A stretch of 64,000 nt of DNA from Saprospiraceae bacterium. GTDB lineage: Bacteria; Bacteroidota; Bacteroidia; Chitinophagales; Saprospiraceae. Location: the NCBI GenBank assembly GCA_016711125.1, contig JADJTQ010000001.1:124001-188000 (forward strand). The letters are read 5' to 3'. This document shows positions 18,395-27,031 of this stretch, in pieces. The position numbers were made by a program, and so were the translations under genes. The notes under the pieces were generated by a model that saw nothing but the letters and a program-made list of their open reading frames with translations, was not told the origin of the DNA and made no database searches. The stretch's first letter is position 1; each line of letters begins with the position of its first letter.

Positions 18395-18436
18395 AATCAA
18401 TTTCAAAACCAAATATGCGCTCATTTTTTTACCTTA

Positions 18437-18486
18437 GGTGGGTCAATTTTCGCCGGGAAAAAGGGTCAATTTTCAAAGGGAATTAA
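18437..18486 (-). repeat. IS21 right end with tandem terminal repeats
   Basis: Two copies of the gggtcaatttt-type repeat at 18439 and 18463, inverted relative to the left end and each followed by a ggga(a) block. Confidence 0.85.
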
Positions 18487-18495
18487 CAACAAAGT

Positions 18496-18861
18496 ATGAA
18501 AAATACAAACAAGCACGATGAACGCATTGCAAAAATGTCTTTTTCATCGGTATATCCACACTATCTGACAAAAGTGGAGAGGAAAGGTCGAACGAAAGAG
18601 GAATTGAATCAAGTAATCGAGTGGCTGACAGGTTATAATGAAAATAAGTTGCAGAGACTAATTGAAGAGAAAGTGACTTTTGAACAATTCTTTCAGCAGG
18701 CTACATTAAATAGCAATGCTCACCTGATTACGGGTGTAATCTGTGGCTATCGAGTGGAAGAAATAACCAATTCTTTGACACAAGAAGTAAGGTATTTGGA
18801 CAAGTTGGTGGATGAATTGGCGAAGGGTAAGAAGATGGACAAGATTTTGAGAAAATCGTAG
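18496..18861 (+). CDS. DUF2200 family protein
   Basis: A 121-residue soluble protein with the full DUF2200 signature: MSFSSVYPHYLTKVERKGRT, EELNQVIEWLTGY, then ATLNSNAHLITGVICGYRVEEI and YLDKLVDELAKGKKMDKIL. Family function is unknown. Its start codon is only 10 bp from the IS right end, so the IS probably separated it from its native promoter; expression may now come from the element or be lost. Confidence 0.9.
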   Translation: MKNTNKHDERIAKMSFSSVYPHYLTKVERKGRTKEELNQVIEWLTGYNENKLQRLIEEKVTFEQFFQQATLNSNAHLITGVICGYRVEEITNSLTQEVRYLDKLVDELAKGKKMDKILRKS

Positions 18862-19036
18862 TAGCGCGAGAGAAAGATACTGGTAAAGACGCTAAGTTCA
18901 AAATTATTGGCTCTGAGCGGTAGTCTTCTCGGGAGGACGGGAATGTGCTTCGAAAAAACCGCCAAATAGGGGAAATCGTTGCCGGCAAGCAAGTAAGATA
19001 TGAGCACACAATCCACTGGAATAATTTATAAATGAG

Positions 19037-19462
19037 ATGATATTTCGACATATAGTGAATAGAATTTCTTTGAGACCAAGGATACTATTCTTGATAGATG
19101 CTTTTGGAGCAGTGCTATCAGCCTTTGTATTGGGAGTCGTTTTAGTCAGATTCGAAAGCATCATCGGAATTCCTCGATCGACACTTTACTTTCTTGCTGT
19201 CTTACCTTCGATTTTTGCTATTTATGATTTTTATTGCTATTTAAGAATTAAAAAGAATATGGTGGTTTTTTTAAAGGGAATTGCTTTTGCAAATCTCCTA
19301 TATTGTTGTGTTTCAATGGGTTTATTATTTTATCATTGCCAGAAAGTAACTTATTTGGGGTGGATTTATATGGTAGTGGAAATAATGATTGTAATTGCCA
19401 TTGCAAATGTTGAATTCATGACAGCAGCAGGACTGACTTCCAAAAGAAATAGTTCCACATAA
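19037..19462 (+). CDS. Small integral membrane protein, unknown
   Basis: A 141-residue protein with four hydrophobic segments (about residues 18-38, 48-66, 77-98 and 104-126) and the motif AIYDFYCYL in the second. It resembles a widespread unnamed Bacteroidetes membrane protein, but I cannot name a family. The stop is followed immediately by an ACATAAC motif, as with the cassette-like genes upstream. Confidence 0.6.
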   Translation: MIFRHIVNRISLRPRILFLIDAFGAVLSAFVLGVVLVRFESIIGIPRSTLYFLAVLPSIFAIYDFYCYLRIKKNMVVFLKGIAFANLLYCCVSMGLLFYHCQKVTYLGWIYMVVEIMIVIAIANVEFMTAAGLTSKRNSST

Positions 19463-19981
19463 CAAATCGCGAATTTAAGGAAGATCAGGTAGAGAAATAG
19501 CCGAATATAATATTAAAGCCAGCCGGCGGTATAGTCTATTATTGGATAGAGGCCACATTGCCAGTGGTTGATTTTGCCAAAGCTATGCTAAATTTAAGAT
19601 TTACTGATCTCAGCAAGGTGCTTTAGGGAGGACAATTATACTTTTCGAGAAGAACACTACTGCTCCAATATGACTATAAGCTTGGCATTACAGAAGAAAT
19701 CGAGGAATCGTAGATTGTCTTTTTTTGACTCGAAAGAGGGCTTAAGGAGTTGTAATGGCACTAGGTAAACGGAAAGGGAAATGGAGACTGAGTAGCCGGA
19801 GATTGAATTTACGTAATCCCGGTTTAATCTCAATCTTATGACCTTTTTAAGAGAGAGGTTTTCAGTGTAAGCTTGAACGGCAAGCACTGGGTCAGTTTTT
19901 AGTTGGGAAAGGTGGATCAGTTTTCTGTAGGAATTGATCCAAACTGATACCTTTGCAATAGGTAGAGCTTAACTGAAGTCT
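19463..19981. other. Intergenic region with IS remnant
   Basis: No convincing gene; the 76-codon minus frame at 19657-19887 has no recognisable domain. It ends with the solo IS21-like terminus at 19889-19934. Confidence 0.4.
19889..19934 (-). mobile_element. Solo right end of a second IS21-like element
   Basis: It has the same architecture as 18437-18486: gggtcagttttt...gggaaa followed by ggatcagtttt...ggaat. The sequences are related but clearly different, so this is a separate element. No left end or transposase genes remain nearby, so it is a remnant. Confidence 0.55.
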
Positions 19982-21701
19982 ATGTCTCAATCCCGCCAGC
20001 TTGCTGCCATCATGTTCACTGACATTGTCGGGTACACAGCACTAATGGGGCTCAATGAACAAAAAGCGTTTTCCATTCTTGCTAAGAACCGGCAGTTACA
20101 AAAACCTATCATCGAACAATTCAACGGCAGATGGATAAAAGAACTAGGTGATGGTGTGATGGCGAGTTTCAGTACTGTGTCTGATGCCGTCAACGCTGCT
20201 ACTAGAATTCAGGATGAATGTAATATCACCAAAGATTTCCAATTGCGGATTGGAATTCATTTGGGAGAAGTGGTTTTTGAAAATGATGATGTTTTTGGTG
20301 ATGGAGTGAATATCGCTTCACGGATACAAGCCATTGCCACTCCCGGGAGTATTTTGTTTCCGAGGCAGTTCATACTAATATTATCAACAAAAAAGATATT
20401 ATCACCAGGTTTGTAAAAACCCAGGCGCTTAAAAATGTAAAGGACCGCGTGAAGATTTACGAGGTGCTCACAGAAAGAAATGGTGTAACTCGTTCACCCG
20501 GTTCGGGACAAAAACTAAAATCTAAACGAAAGGTCCAATTAATTTCATTGGCTATCTTCCTGCTTTTAGCGGTAGGCTATTGTAAAAGATGATTCGACCA
20601 TATGGTCGCAGCGGTTTGACAGAGAGGCAAAGGATATTTTTGCAATCCAGGACAGCATCGCCAATAAGATTGTAGAGACGCTTAAGATTACTCTATCCAG
20701 TTCAGAAAAACCAAGATTAAGTAAGAAGGAAACGGATCCGGAGGTGTATTCACTTTACTTGAAAGGCCTCTACACATACAAAGAGCAGAATTTTGATAGA
20801 AGTATAGATTACAATCAACAGGCTGTTGCGATAGATTCTCAATTTGCACCCTCGTACGCGTTTATGGCTTTAGCCAAGATTTGGAAGATCAACAGATCAG
20901 GGAACTATGCTGATTTCAGCGCAATCCGGGAAGCCAAAGAATTCGCTGGTAAATCTGTAAATCTGGACCCAAACCTTGCCGAGGGTTATTCCGCACTTGC
21001 TTTATTGGGATGGATCATTGAACTGGATTTTCCAACATCAAAAGTAAATTTTGAAAGGTCTATTGAGCTCAATCCATCGTCTTCGTTGATTAAAAACCGA
21101 TATGCTTATTTTCTTCTTTGGATGGGTGAATTTGATAAAGCCGAAATGCTAGGATTGGATGCAATCAGTTCCGATCCTGCCGATTGGAATGGTTATGTAA
21201 TTGTCTCCAACGCTTATATTTATAAGGGTGAATTTAAGGAAGCTGAAAAATATATTGCCGAGGGGCGCAAATTATTTCCGAAAGATCCGGGGTTCGAAAG
21301 TCTGCTTATCAATTCAAATTTTTACTCAAGCAACTATGGTGAGGTTGTTCAAACTGTAGAACTACTTATATCAAAAGATCCCTCCAATGTTTCGGAAAGT
21401 TTAATGAGTTTGTTAAGCATTTCTTTTTTTAAAATGGGAAACCTGGACGAGGCCAACAATATTATGCAAGAAATCAGGCAAAGGCCAGCAAATCCGAATT
21501 CAAATATTGACTATAACTTTGGCAAGAATATACGCCCAAAGCCAAATGATGGACTCCTGTTTCGCAAGGTTGGGAAGATCTTTCATAAAGAGAGAACCGG
21601 AATTGAAACTATTAAAAATTGATCCGCTTTTCGAGCAAATAAAGCAAGATCCACGATACCTGAAATTGTACCATCAATATGGTTTTGATAAGTATAAATA
21701 G
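19982..21701 (+). pseudogene. Adenylate/guanylate cyclase-TPR protein, decayed
   Basis: The first frame (19982-20416) encodes most of a class III cyclase domain: AAIMFTDIVGYTALM with the metal-binding Asp, then RWIKELGDGVMASF and LRIGIHLGEVVFENDDVFGDGVNIASRIQ in order. Around 20359 one base is missing; the next frame reads SEAVHTNIINKKDIITRF and goes into a transmembrane segment (LISLAIFLLLAVGY), then stops at 20601. The third segment resumes with TIWSQRFDREAKDIFAIQDSIANKI, so the usual FlgO-like stretch between membrane segment and this motif is deleted. TPR repeats follow (20744-21510), and the last 60 residues again lie in another frame. Full-length relatives sense signals through the TPR part and make cAMP; this copy cannot. 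Confidence 0.8.
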
Positions 21702-22087
21702 CCTTACGTTCGCATGAATCAGATCTATCGGTCGCAATCGTATTAATGGGATGGCCGGGATTAAGACGATGGATTGTACAGCGGGCTTGTACTTTGAAGA
21801 CGGGCCTGCCGCTTCTTTTTCTGGCAATCTCTCAAAGGAACTTGAAGAAAACTTGGTAAATTAGTAAACTGTCACGAGCAAATGCAGGGTGACGATGGAG
21901 GAAGCGTTTGAGACGAACACGAGGCCAGGGCACAGTCAAAAACTTTCTATTAGCAAAACAGTGCTCAAGATCTCGATGTGTTTTCAACAAGCCAAGGATT
22001 TTTTTATGCTTAAAAACTAAGAGGGAGATCAATCATATTCAGGCATCAAGAGGGAGCGCATAGCGAAAAAACCATGATCGAAGTCCA
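21702..22087. other. Intergenic region, nothing firm
   Basis: A short frame from about 21748 (38 codons, containing GLYFEDGPAASFSG) may be a fragment of a lost gene, but I cannot identify it. The rest shows nothing. Confidence 0.3.
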
Positions 22088-22861
22088 ATGACATACAACA
22101 TTTATCAGCCGGCTCCTTTTTTGCGTTCTTTGATAGACGTTTATTGGCACGTTTCCGGACGTTTGATTGAACCCGAAGTCATCAAATTGCTTCCTGATGG
22201 GGGGATCAATCTTTTTGTAAATCTTGCAGAAGATATTATTTCCACCGGTTTCGACACGAAGATTAAACACGGGGAAATTTATTTGGTGGGTCCGATGATG
22301 AAAACGGATCTCCAAATATTAAGGAATGAGGTTTTGTTATTCGGGGTTCGATTTAGACCTGGTGCTTTTTCATACTTTTATCGGCATGATTCTCTTGATC
22401 AGTTGGCAAACCAGTTTCATGAATGGTCCCGCACTGGCTTTTCTGACCTCAAAAAAACGATGTTACACTTCGTAAGTTATCTCGATCAGTTTTATTTAGA
22501 CAGGCTATTGACTCCAAAGCATTCTGTTTTAAACTTCGTTTCGGATATTTCTCAGCATGTTGGGTCACAGAGTATCGAGGCTTTGGCAAGACGGCATTTT
22601 ATGAGTGAACGGCAATTGGAGAGAATATTCAAACAACAGGTGGGATTACCACCTAAAAAGTTAGTCGAATTGGATCGCTTTCGCAAGGCATTTGCCATGC
22701 TTCAGTCAAGATCAGATCAACGTATTGAAGAAATAGCGTGGGATTGTGGCTATTATGATCATGCCCACCTAACAAATGATTTCAAACGTTTCACCGGCCA
22801 ACCTCCCAGCACCTTCATTTTGTCGGATTTTTCCAAAGAGATTGCCGGCGAGTCCATGTAA
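22088..22861 (+). CDS. AraC-family transcriptional regulator
   Basis: A 257-residue regulator. The N-terminal half (YNIYQPAPFLRSLIDVYWHV, then LLPDGGINLFVNLAED and GVRFRPGAF) is the cupin-like DUF6597 sensor domain. The C-terminal AraC DNA-binding domain spans about 155-250 with two helix-turn-helix units: SIEALARRHFMSERQLERIFKQ and IEEIAWDCGYYDHAHLTNDFKRFTGQPP in two blocks. The ligand is unknown. The membrane protein 180 bp downstream on the same strand is a possible target. Confidence 0.9.
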   Translation: MTYNIYQPAPFLRSLIDVYWHVSGRLIEPEVIKLLPDGGINLFVNLAEDIISTGFDTKIKHGEIYLVGPMMKTDLQILRNEVLLFGVRFRPGAFSYFYRHDSLDQLANQFHEWSRTGFSDLKKTMLHFVSYLDQFYLDRLLTPKHSVLNFVSDISQHVGSQSIEALARRHFMSERQLERIFKQQVGLPPKKLVELDRFRKAFAMLQSRSDQRIEEIAWDCGYYDHAHLTNDFKRFTGQPPSTFILSDFSKEIAGESM

Positions 22862-23039
22862 ATTTGCTTGATAAGCCGTCCTGAGCAATGCAAGGAAGAA
22901 TGAGTCTAATGTCCATTTGATTCTGATGTATTGTACTGTGCCTTACAGTGACAGACAAGTTGCAGAAACAGTCAAGTCCACATGTATTCAGGCAGCAATA
23001 TTTCGGGATTAATCTGATCAAAGTTAAACTTCTGGATCT

Positions 23040-23750
23040 ATGGAAAAAAGATATAAAAATATCGTCTATTTTTTTGGCCTAATAGCAGCGATCACTTTTA
23101 TGGGTTTCTACAAGAAATATTTTGCACTATTTCCAGGCTTCCCAGGTCTAAAAACCATTCATCACCTTCATGCGATGGCGTTGACAACCTGGTTGAGTAT
23201 GCTCATCATTCAGCCAATTCTGATTGCCAGAAAAAAGCTGACAGCGCACCGGATGCTTGGCAGATTTTCATATGTACTGGTACCATTCATGTTTGTTAGC
23301 ATGCTGCTCGCTTATCATAGTCAATACCTTAGATTTGTCTCTGAAGGCAAGCTTGAATCGGAGGCACTTGCTTTTGTTTTCAGTCCTGCCACCGATGCTA
23401 TACCATTTGTGATTTTTTACCTGCTGGCGATCCTCAATAAGTCCAATACTGCCAAACACATGAGATACATGATCTCAACCGGTATTATCATTGGCGGGCC
23501 AGGATTAGGCCGAATATTTATGACCTGGATGCATATGGACATATTTGCTGCCATTGGTCTGATGACGCTCGTTACCCTGTTGGTATTTGTTGCGCTGATT
23601 ACTTATGACCGCCTGACTGGTAAAAAATGTAAGCTCAACCCTTTTACCATGGCGTTCATCATTTGGCTTATTCCAAATATTCTAATCACATTTTTTCCCA
23701 GTACAAGTATATGGCAACATTTTGCGAAATGGCTAACAACTCTCATTTGA
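23040..23750 (+). CDS. Multi-pass membrane protein (HRMLGR-type)
   Basis: A 236-residue integral membrane protein with about seven hydrophobic segments (residues 8-24, 44-62, 77-93, 118-136, 150-168, 174-194 and 208-226). The TAHRMLGRFSYVLVP motif after the second segment and the paired HHLHAM in the first loop recall DUF2306-like or cytochrome-like membrane proteins, but the haem ligands are not clear. It lies downstream of the AraC regulator on the same strand and may be controlled by it. Confidence 0.6.
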   Translation: MEKRYKNIVYFFGLIAAITFMGFYKKYFALFPGFPGLKTIHHLHAMALTTWLSMLIIQPILIARKKLTAHRMLGRFSYVLVPFMFVSMLLAYHSQYLRFVSEGKLESEALAFVFSPATDAIPFVIFYLLAILNKSNTAKHMRYMISTGIIIGGPGLGRIFMTWMHMDIFAAIGLMTLVTLLVFVALITYDRLTGKKCKLNPFTMAFIIWLIPNILITFFPSTSIWQHFAKWLTTLI

Positions 23751-23960
23751 ATTGAAATCCGCAATAATCACCAGTTAGCTATTCGTTGTCTCATTACCTT
23801 TCCATTAAATTTAGCGATTCAAAAGGGGTCACGCTACTTAACTTAGCAGTATTATTTCCACTCCAGTAAACTTTAGATCCCGATAGAATATTCCCGAATC
23901 TTCCCGAATCTTCAAGATTGATGATTAATTTACATCCAGCAAAATGTGTGGATCATTATT

Positions 23961-25109
23961 ATGAAGCCAATTATAGACCGCCGATCATTTCTGAGTGGAG
24001 CCATGACCATGAGTGCAGCTACCGTGCTGGGGCCTCTTTTAGATAGATCAGTAAGGAAATCCAGGGGATTTTTTACAGTTGACTTTCAAAAGGATCACTG
24101 GTGGTTCATTACTCCACAAGGGATGCCGTTTTTTAGCATTGGTCTGAACCATATTGATCCGGCAAGCTTGCGGTATCCGGAAAATATCCATATCTGGCAC
24201 GACAAATACAAAGGCAGCTCGATCCGCTGGCTTAAGGACTCGGTGGCTAGAAACTTGAAGGAATGGGGCTTTAATTCTGTAGGCTGGGTGCAGGAAACAA
24301 CCGTTAGACAGTGGAGTCATTCCCGATCCTTTACCTACGAGGAATACAAGGCACTCAACATGCCGTACTGCCACATGCTTCCTTTTACTGAATCTCATCA
24401 GTGGCAGCAGCATACCCGTCATTTCGACTTCAACAGCCCCGAGTGGGAGGAGTGGTGCGAATATGTAGCCCGGTCACATTGCGCTGAATTGAATGATGAT
24501 CCAAATCTGATCGGGTACTTTTACAGTGATTGCCCAACCTGGATTCACGATCGCGATGTAAACAAATGGAGAGGGCCTATCTTTGATCCTGAACAACTCA
24601 AATCGGATGCAGGGCGAAAGGAGCTGTTCAGCTTGGCTCAGCGCTATTATAAGACTACTCATGATGCCATCCGTCGTTATGATAAGAACCATCTGATCCT
24701 CGGTGACCGATATGAAGCCAACGCCCCGATTGCACAAGAAGTTATTGAAGCTGCTTTACCATATGTCGATATACTCTCATTTCAAGATTTTCGTGATCCG
24801 GTGATCCATCTCGACTATTGGTTTAGAAAAACGGGAAAGCCGGTATTACTTGCCGACGCGGCGAAGATAAAATGGCTCACAGAGCCGGGAGAGTTTACCC
24901 GAAATGATGGTCGATGGTACGCGGAAACAATTGATTTATTGCGCAAAAATCCAGGTTGTATCGGGTTTCATCTCTGCGGTGCGTATCAAAGAAATAAAGC
25001 CCGGCGCTATGGTCTACTAGATGAAAATGAAAATCCTGATATTGAAAACATAGAGCTGATTAAAGCGGCCAACCAGAAAATTACCCAATGGATGAGAAAG
25101 AAATTCTGA
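23961..25109 (+). CDS. Tat-exported agarase-like TIM-barrel protein
   Basis: About 382 residues from ATG 23961 (an in-frame ATG at 23946 adds five residues). The N-terminus has a twin-arginine signal (DRRSFLSGAMTMSAATVLGP). The mature part begins with the family motif WWFITPQGMPFFSIGLNHID, followed by LKEWGFNSVGWV and LIGYFYSDCPTW, as in agarase-like GH clan A proteins. At the positions where GH-A enzymes carry catalytic glutamates I read YSDCP and VLLADAAK, neither with a Glu, so activity may be altered or lost, or the fold alignment is wrong. It lies just upstream of the SusCD locus and may serve it. Confidence 0.65.
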   Translation: MKPIIDRRSFLSGAMTMSAATVLGPLLDRSVRKSRGFFTVDFQKDHWWFITPQGMPFFSIGLNHIDPASLRYPENIHIWHDKYKGSSIRWLKDSVARNLKEWGFNSVGWVQETTVRQWSHSRSFTYEEYKALNMPYCHMLPFTESHQWQQHTRHFDFNSPEWEEWCEYVARSHCAELNDDPNLIGYFYSDCPTWIHDRDVNKWRGPIFDPEQLKSDAGRKELFSLAQRYYKTTHDAIRRYDKNHLILGDRYEANAPIAQEVIEAALPYVDILSFQDFRDPVIHLDYWFRKTGKPVLLADAAKIKWLTEPGEFTRNDGRWYAETIDLLRKNPGCIGFHLCGAYQRNKARRYGLLDENENPDIENIELIKAANQKITQWMRKKF

Positions 25110-25269
25110 CCATTTTAATTTTCTAGGACTCCTATGGAATCTATTTCATAATCGTTAGTAACATGTTCCATAACAAAATTTATTGGGGAGCTCTACAAAA
25201 CAAATTTTATCCTTTCAGGAGTTCAAATAATCGGTTTAGAGTTAAAGGTCAAAACCCAAATTGAGTTTG

Positions 25270-25866
25270 TCACTGCCAAAACAAAAGGAGACCGATTATC
25301 CAAAGGAAGACAATATCGGAGTGCATTCGGAGGTAGGCTTTGATTACATTGGAGGCTTTTAATAAATGGGATTTTACCGTATGGGGCGATATATTGAGCC
25401 TCTCCGCAATACTATGATTATCCAGGCAATCTTTATAATGGAGATCATAGATCTGTCGACACTTTGGCGGAAGTTGTTTAATTGCCTGATTGGCCAATTC
25501 CATGTACTCATCAAGAAGTATTACCTCTTCCACGGTGTTTCTATTGTCCTTGTTGGCAAGATCAAGAAACGTTTCTCGGAGTGCGTTTGATCGAGCCATT
25601 TTTCGGAGATGACCTATCGTTAAATTTTTGGTCATCTTAAAGATCAAGCCCGAGAGACTCCTGGTCGTATCAATAGAATGTCGAATTTGCCAGATTTTTA
25701 AGAGGACGCTTGAAGTGATCTCTTCGGCCACTTCCTGTCTTTGGACAAAGCGTAAGGTATAGTGAAATACTTTCTTGTGATAGGTCGCAAAGATCCAATC
25801 AAAACCAGAGGGATCACCGCTTTGCATCAGCTTGATGTGAACTATTTCTGTTGGCTCATTGACCAT
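25270..25866 (-). CDS. ECF RNA polymerase sigma factor (FecI-like, Bacteroidetes family 1)
   Basis: A 198-residue sigma-70 factor. Region 2 reads FDWIFATYHKKVFHYTLRFVQ ending with EEITSSVLLKIWQ; region 4 reads AIKQLPPKCRQIYDLHYKDC then NHSIAERLNISPHTVKSHLLKA. A hydrophobic C-terminal tail (FLWIIGLLLFW) is typical of this Bacteroidetes family. It is divergent from the fecR-like gene, with 132 bp between them, and should direct transcription of the SusCD genes when FecR signals substrate binding. Confidence 0.93.
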   Translation of the reverse strand: MVNEPTEIVHIKLMQSGDPSGFDWIFATYHKKVFHYTLRFVQRQEVAEEITSSVLLKIWQIRHSIDTTRSLSGLIFKMTKNLTIGHLRKMARSNALRETFLDLANKDNRNTVEEVILLDEYMELANQAIKQLPPKCRQIYDLHYKDCLDNHSIAERLNISPHTVKSHLLKASNVIKAYLRMHSDIVFLWIIGLLLFWQ

Positions 25867-25998
25867 CTTTTTCCATTCAGATTTCAGTAATCTGCATCGT
25901 AAGTTAGAATTATTTTGAAAAAAAACAATGTTGGACTAATCTTTTAAACCAGATGAGGCGTAATCATTTGTAGTATGGAAAAGTAGTTTCACATAGCA

Positions 25999-26979
25999 AT
26001 GAGTATAAAAGAAGAGCTGTTACATAAGTTATTTTATGGTGAATGTAGTGAGTCGGAATTGATCCAACTGTGCAACATCCTGAAAGATTCAAAATCAGAG
26101 GAGGATCTCGAAGTCATGCAAGTCCTTTGGGACCAGATGGATGCAATTCCGACAATTGAACCTTCAGTTTCCACCCGAATTCGATCTCAGATTGAAATAA
26201 TGAGAGACCCTGTTTTGCAGGACAGAGGAGGAAAAGCAAAGACCATCTCCAGACGCGCGCTGATTTGGAAATGCGGGGTGGCCGCTTCAATCCTACTCCT
26301 TATAGCTTCACTTGCTTCTTCAATCTGGATGAAAGATGCAAATAAATTACTTACTGTTTCAACGGCAGCAGAAAGACACGAGATCGTGTTGCCTGATGGG
26401 TCTAAGGTTAACTTGAATTTAAACTCGACCCTTAGCTACCTGTCTGACTGGACAGATACAGATGATCGTGTCGTATGGCTTGAGGGCGAAGCTTTCCTGA
26501 ATGTCAAAAAGCAGAATGGTAAGAAGTTTCATGTGAAAACCAAGGACCTCACCGTGGAAGTAGTAGGTACCAGTTTTAATGTTAATTGCCATAGGGAAGA
26601 AACCGAAATTTATCTGGAAGAAGGTAAAATTAAACTCCATATGGCTGAAGCCGGGATTCAGGAGATGGCTCCTGGAGACTTATTTATCTATTCTTCTGAT
26701 AAAGCCCAGATTATCGAACAACGGTCGGATTCAGCCAAAGAATTGTATACAGGATGGAAAGATGGTCACCTTTTCTTTAGAGATATGCCTATTGGCGACG
26801 TATTAAATCGCATTGAAGAAAATTATGCTGTTAAAATTAAAGTGCTTAATCAGAATTTATTGAAACGACCGATCAGCACTGGTGTTCCAACGGCCAATTT
26901 AGAGACTGCCGTTGCAATTTTGGAAAAAACCATGGGAGTTGATATTGCGCTCTCCGACGGAGTACTTGTAATCAATTGA
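25999..26979 (+). CDS. FecR-family anti-sigma/regulator
   Basis: A 326-residue inner-membrane protein. The cytoplasmic N-terminus (about 1-90) would bind the sigma factor. One transmembrane helix lies at about 92-112 (CGVAASILLLIASLASSIWM). The periplasmic FecR domain begins at TAAERHEIVLPDGSKVNLN and includes ALNV-like WLEGEAFLNVKK; the DUF4974/STN-like C-terminal domain (about 250-326) has HLFFRDMPIGDVLNRIEENY. It relays the state of the SusC receptor, encoded 52 bp downstream, to the divergent sigma factor. Confidence 0.93.
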   Translation: MSIKEELLHKLFYGECSESELIQLCNILKDSKSEEDLEVMQVLWDQMDAIPTIEPSVSTRIRSQIEIMRDPVLQDRGGKAKTISRRALIWKCGVAASILLLIASLASSIWMKDANKLLTVSTAAERHEIVLPDGSKVNLNLNSTLSYLSDWTDTDDRVVWLEGEAFLNVKKQNGKKFHVKTKDLTVEVVGTSFNVNCHREETEIYLEEGKIKLHMAEAGIQEMAPGDLFIYSSDKAQIIEQRSDSAKELYTGWKDGHLFFRDMPIGDVLNRIEENYAVKIKVLNQNLLKRPISTGVPTANLETAVAILEKTMGVDIALSDGVLVIN

Positions 26980-27031
26980 CCTGGTATTGTTTTTAGTTTC
27001 TTATTGATTCATTAATAAAAATGATCTGCTC

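Larger units (their letters stand above)
15811..18486 (+). mobile_element. IS21-family insertion sequence, complete
   Basis: About 2.68 kb with istA and istB in tandem and inverted ends. The left 24 bases and the reverse complement of the right 24 bases agree at 21 positions, including ttaattccc. Whether the outer TTAA is part of the repeat or a duplicated target cannot be decided from one copy. Each end carries two tandem copies of a GAAAA(C/T)TGACCC-type repeat, the multiple transposase-binding sites known in this family. Both genes look intact, so the element may be active. Confidence 0.88.
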
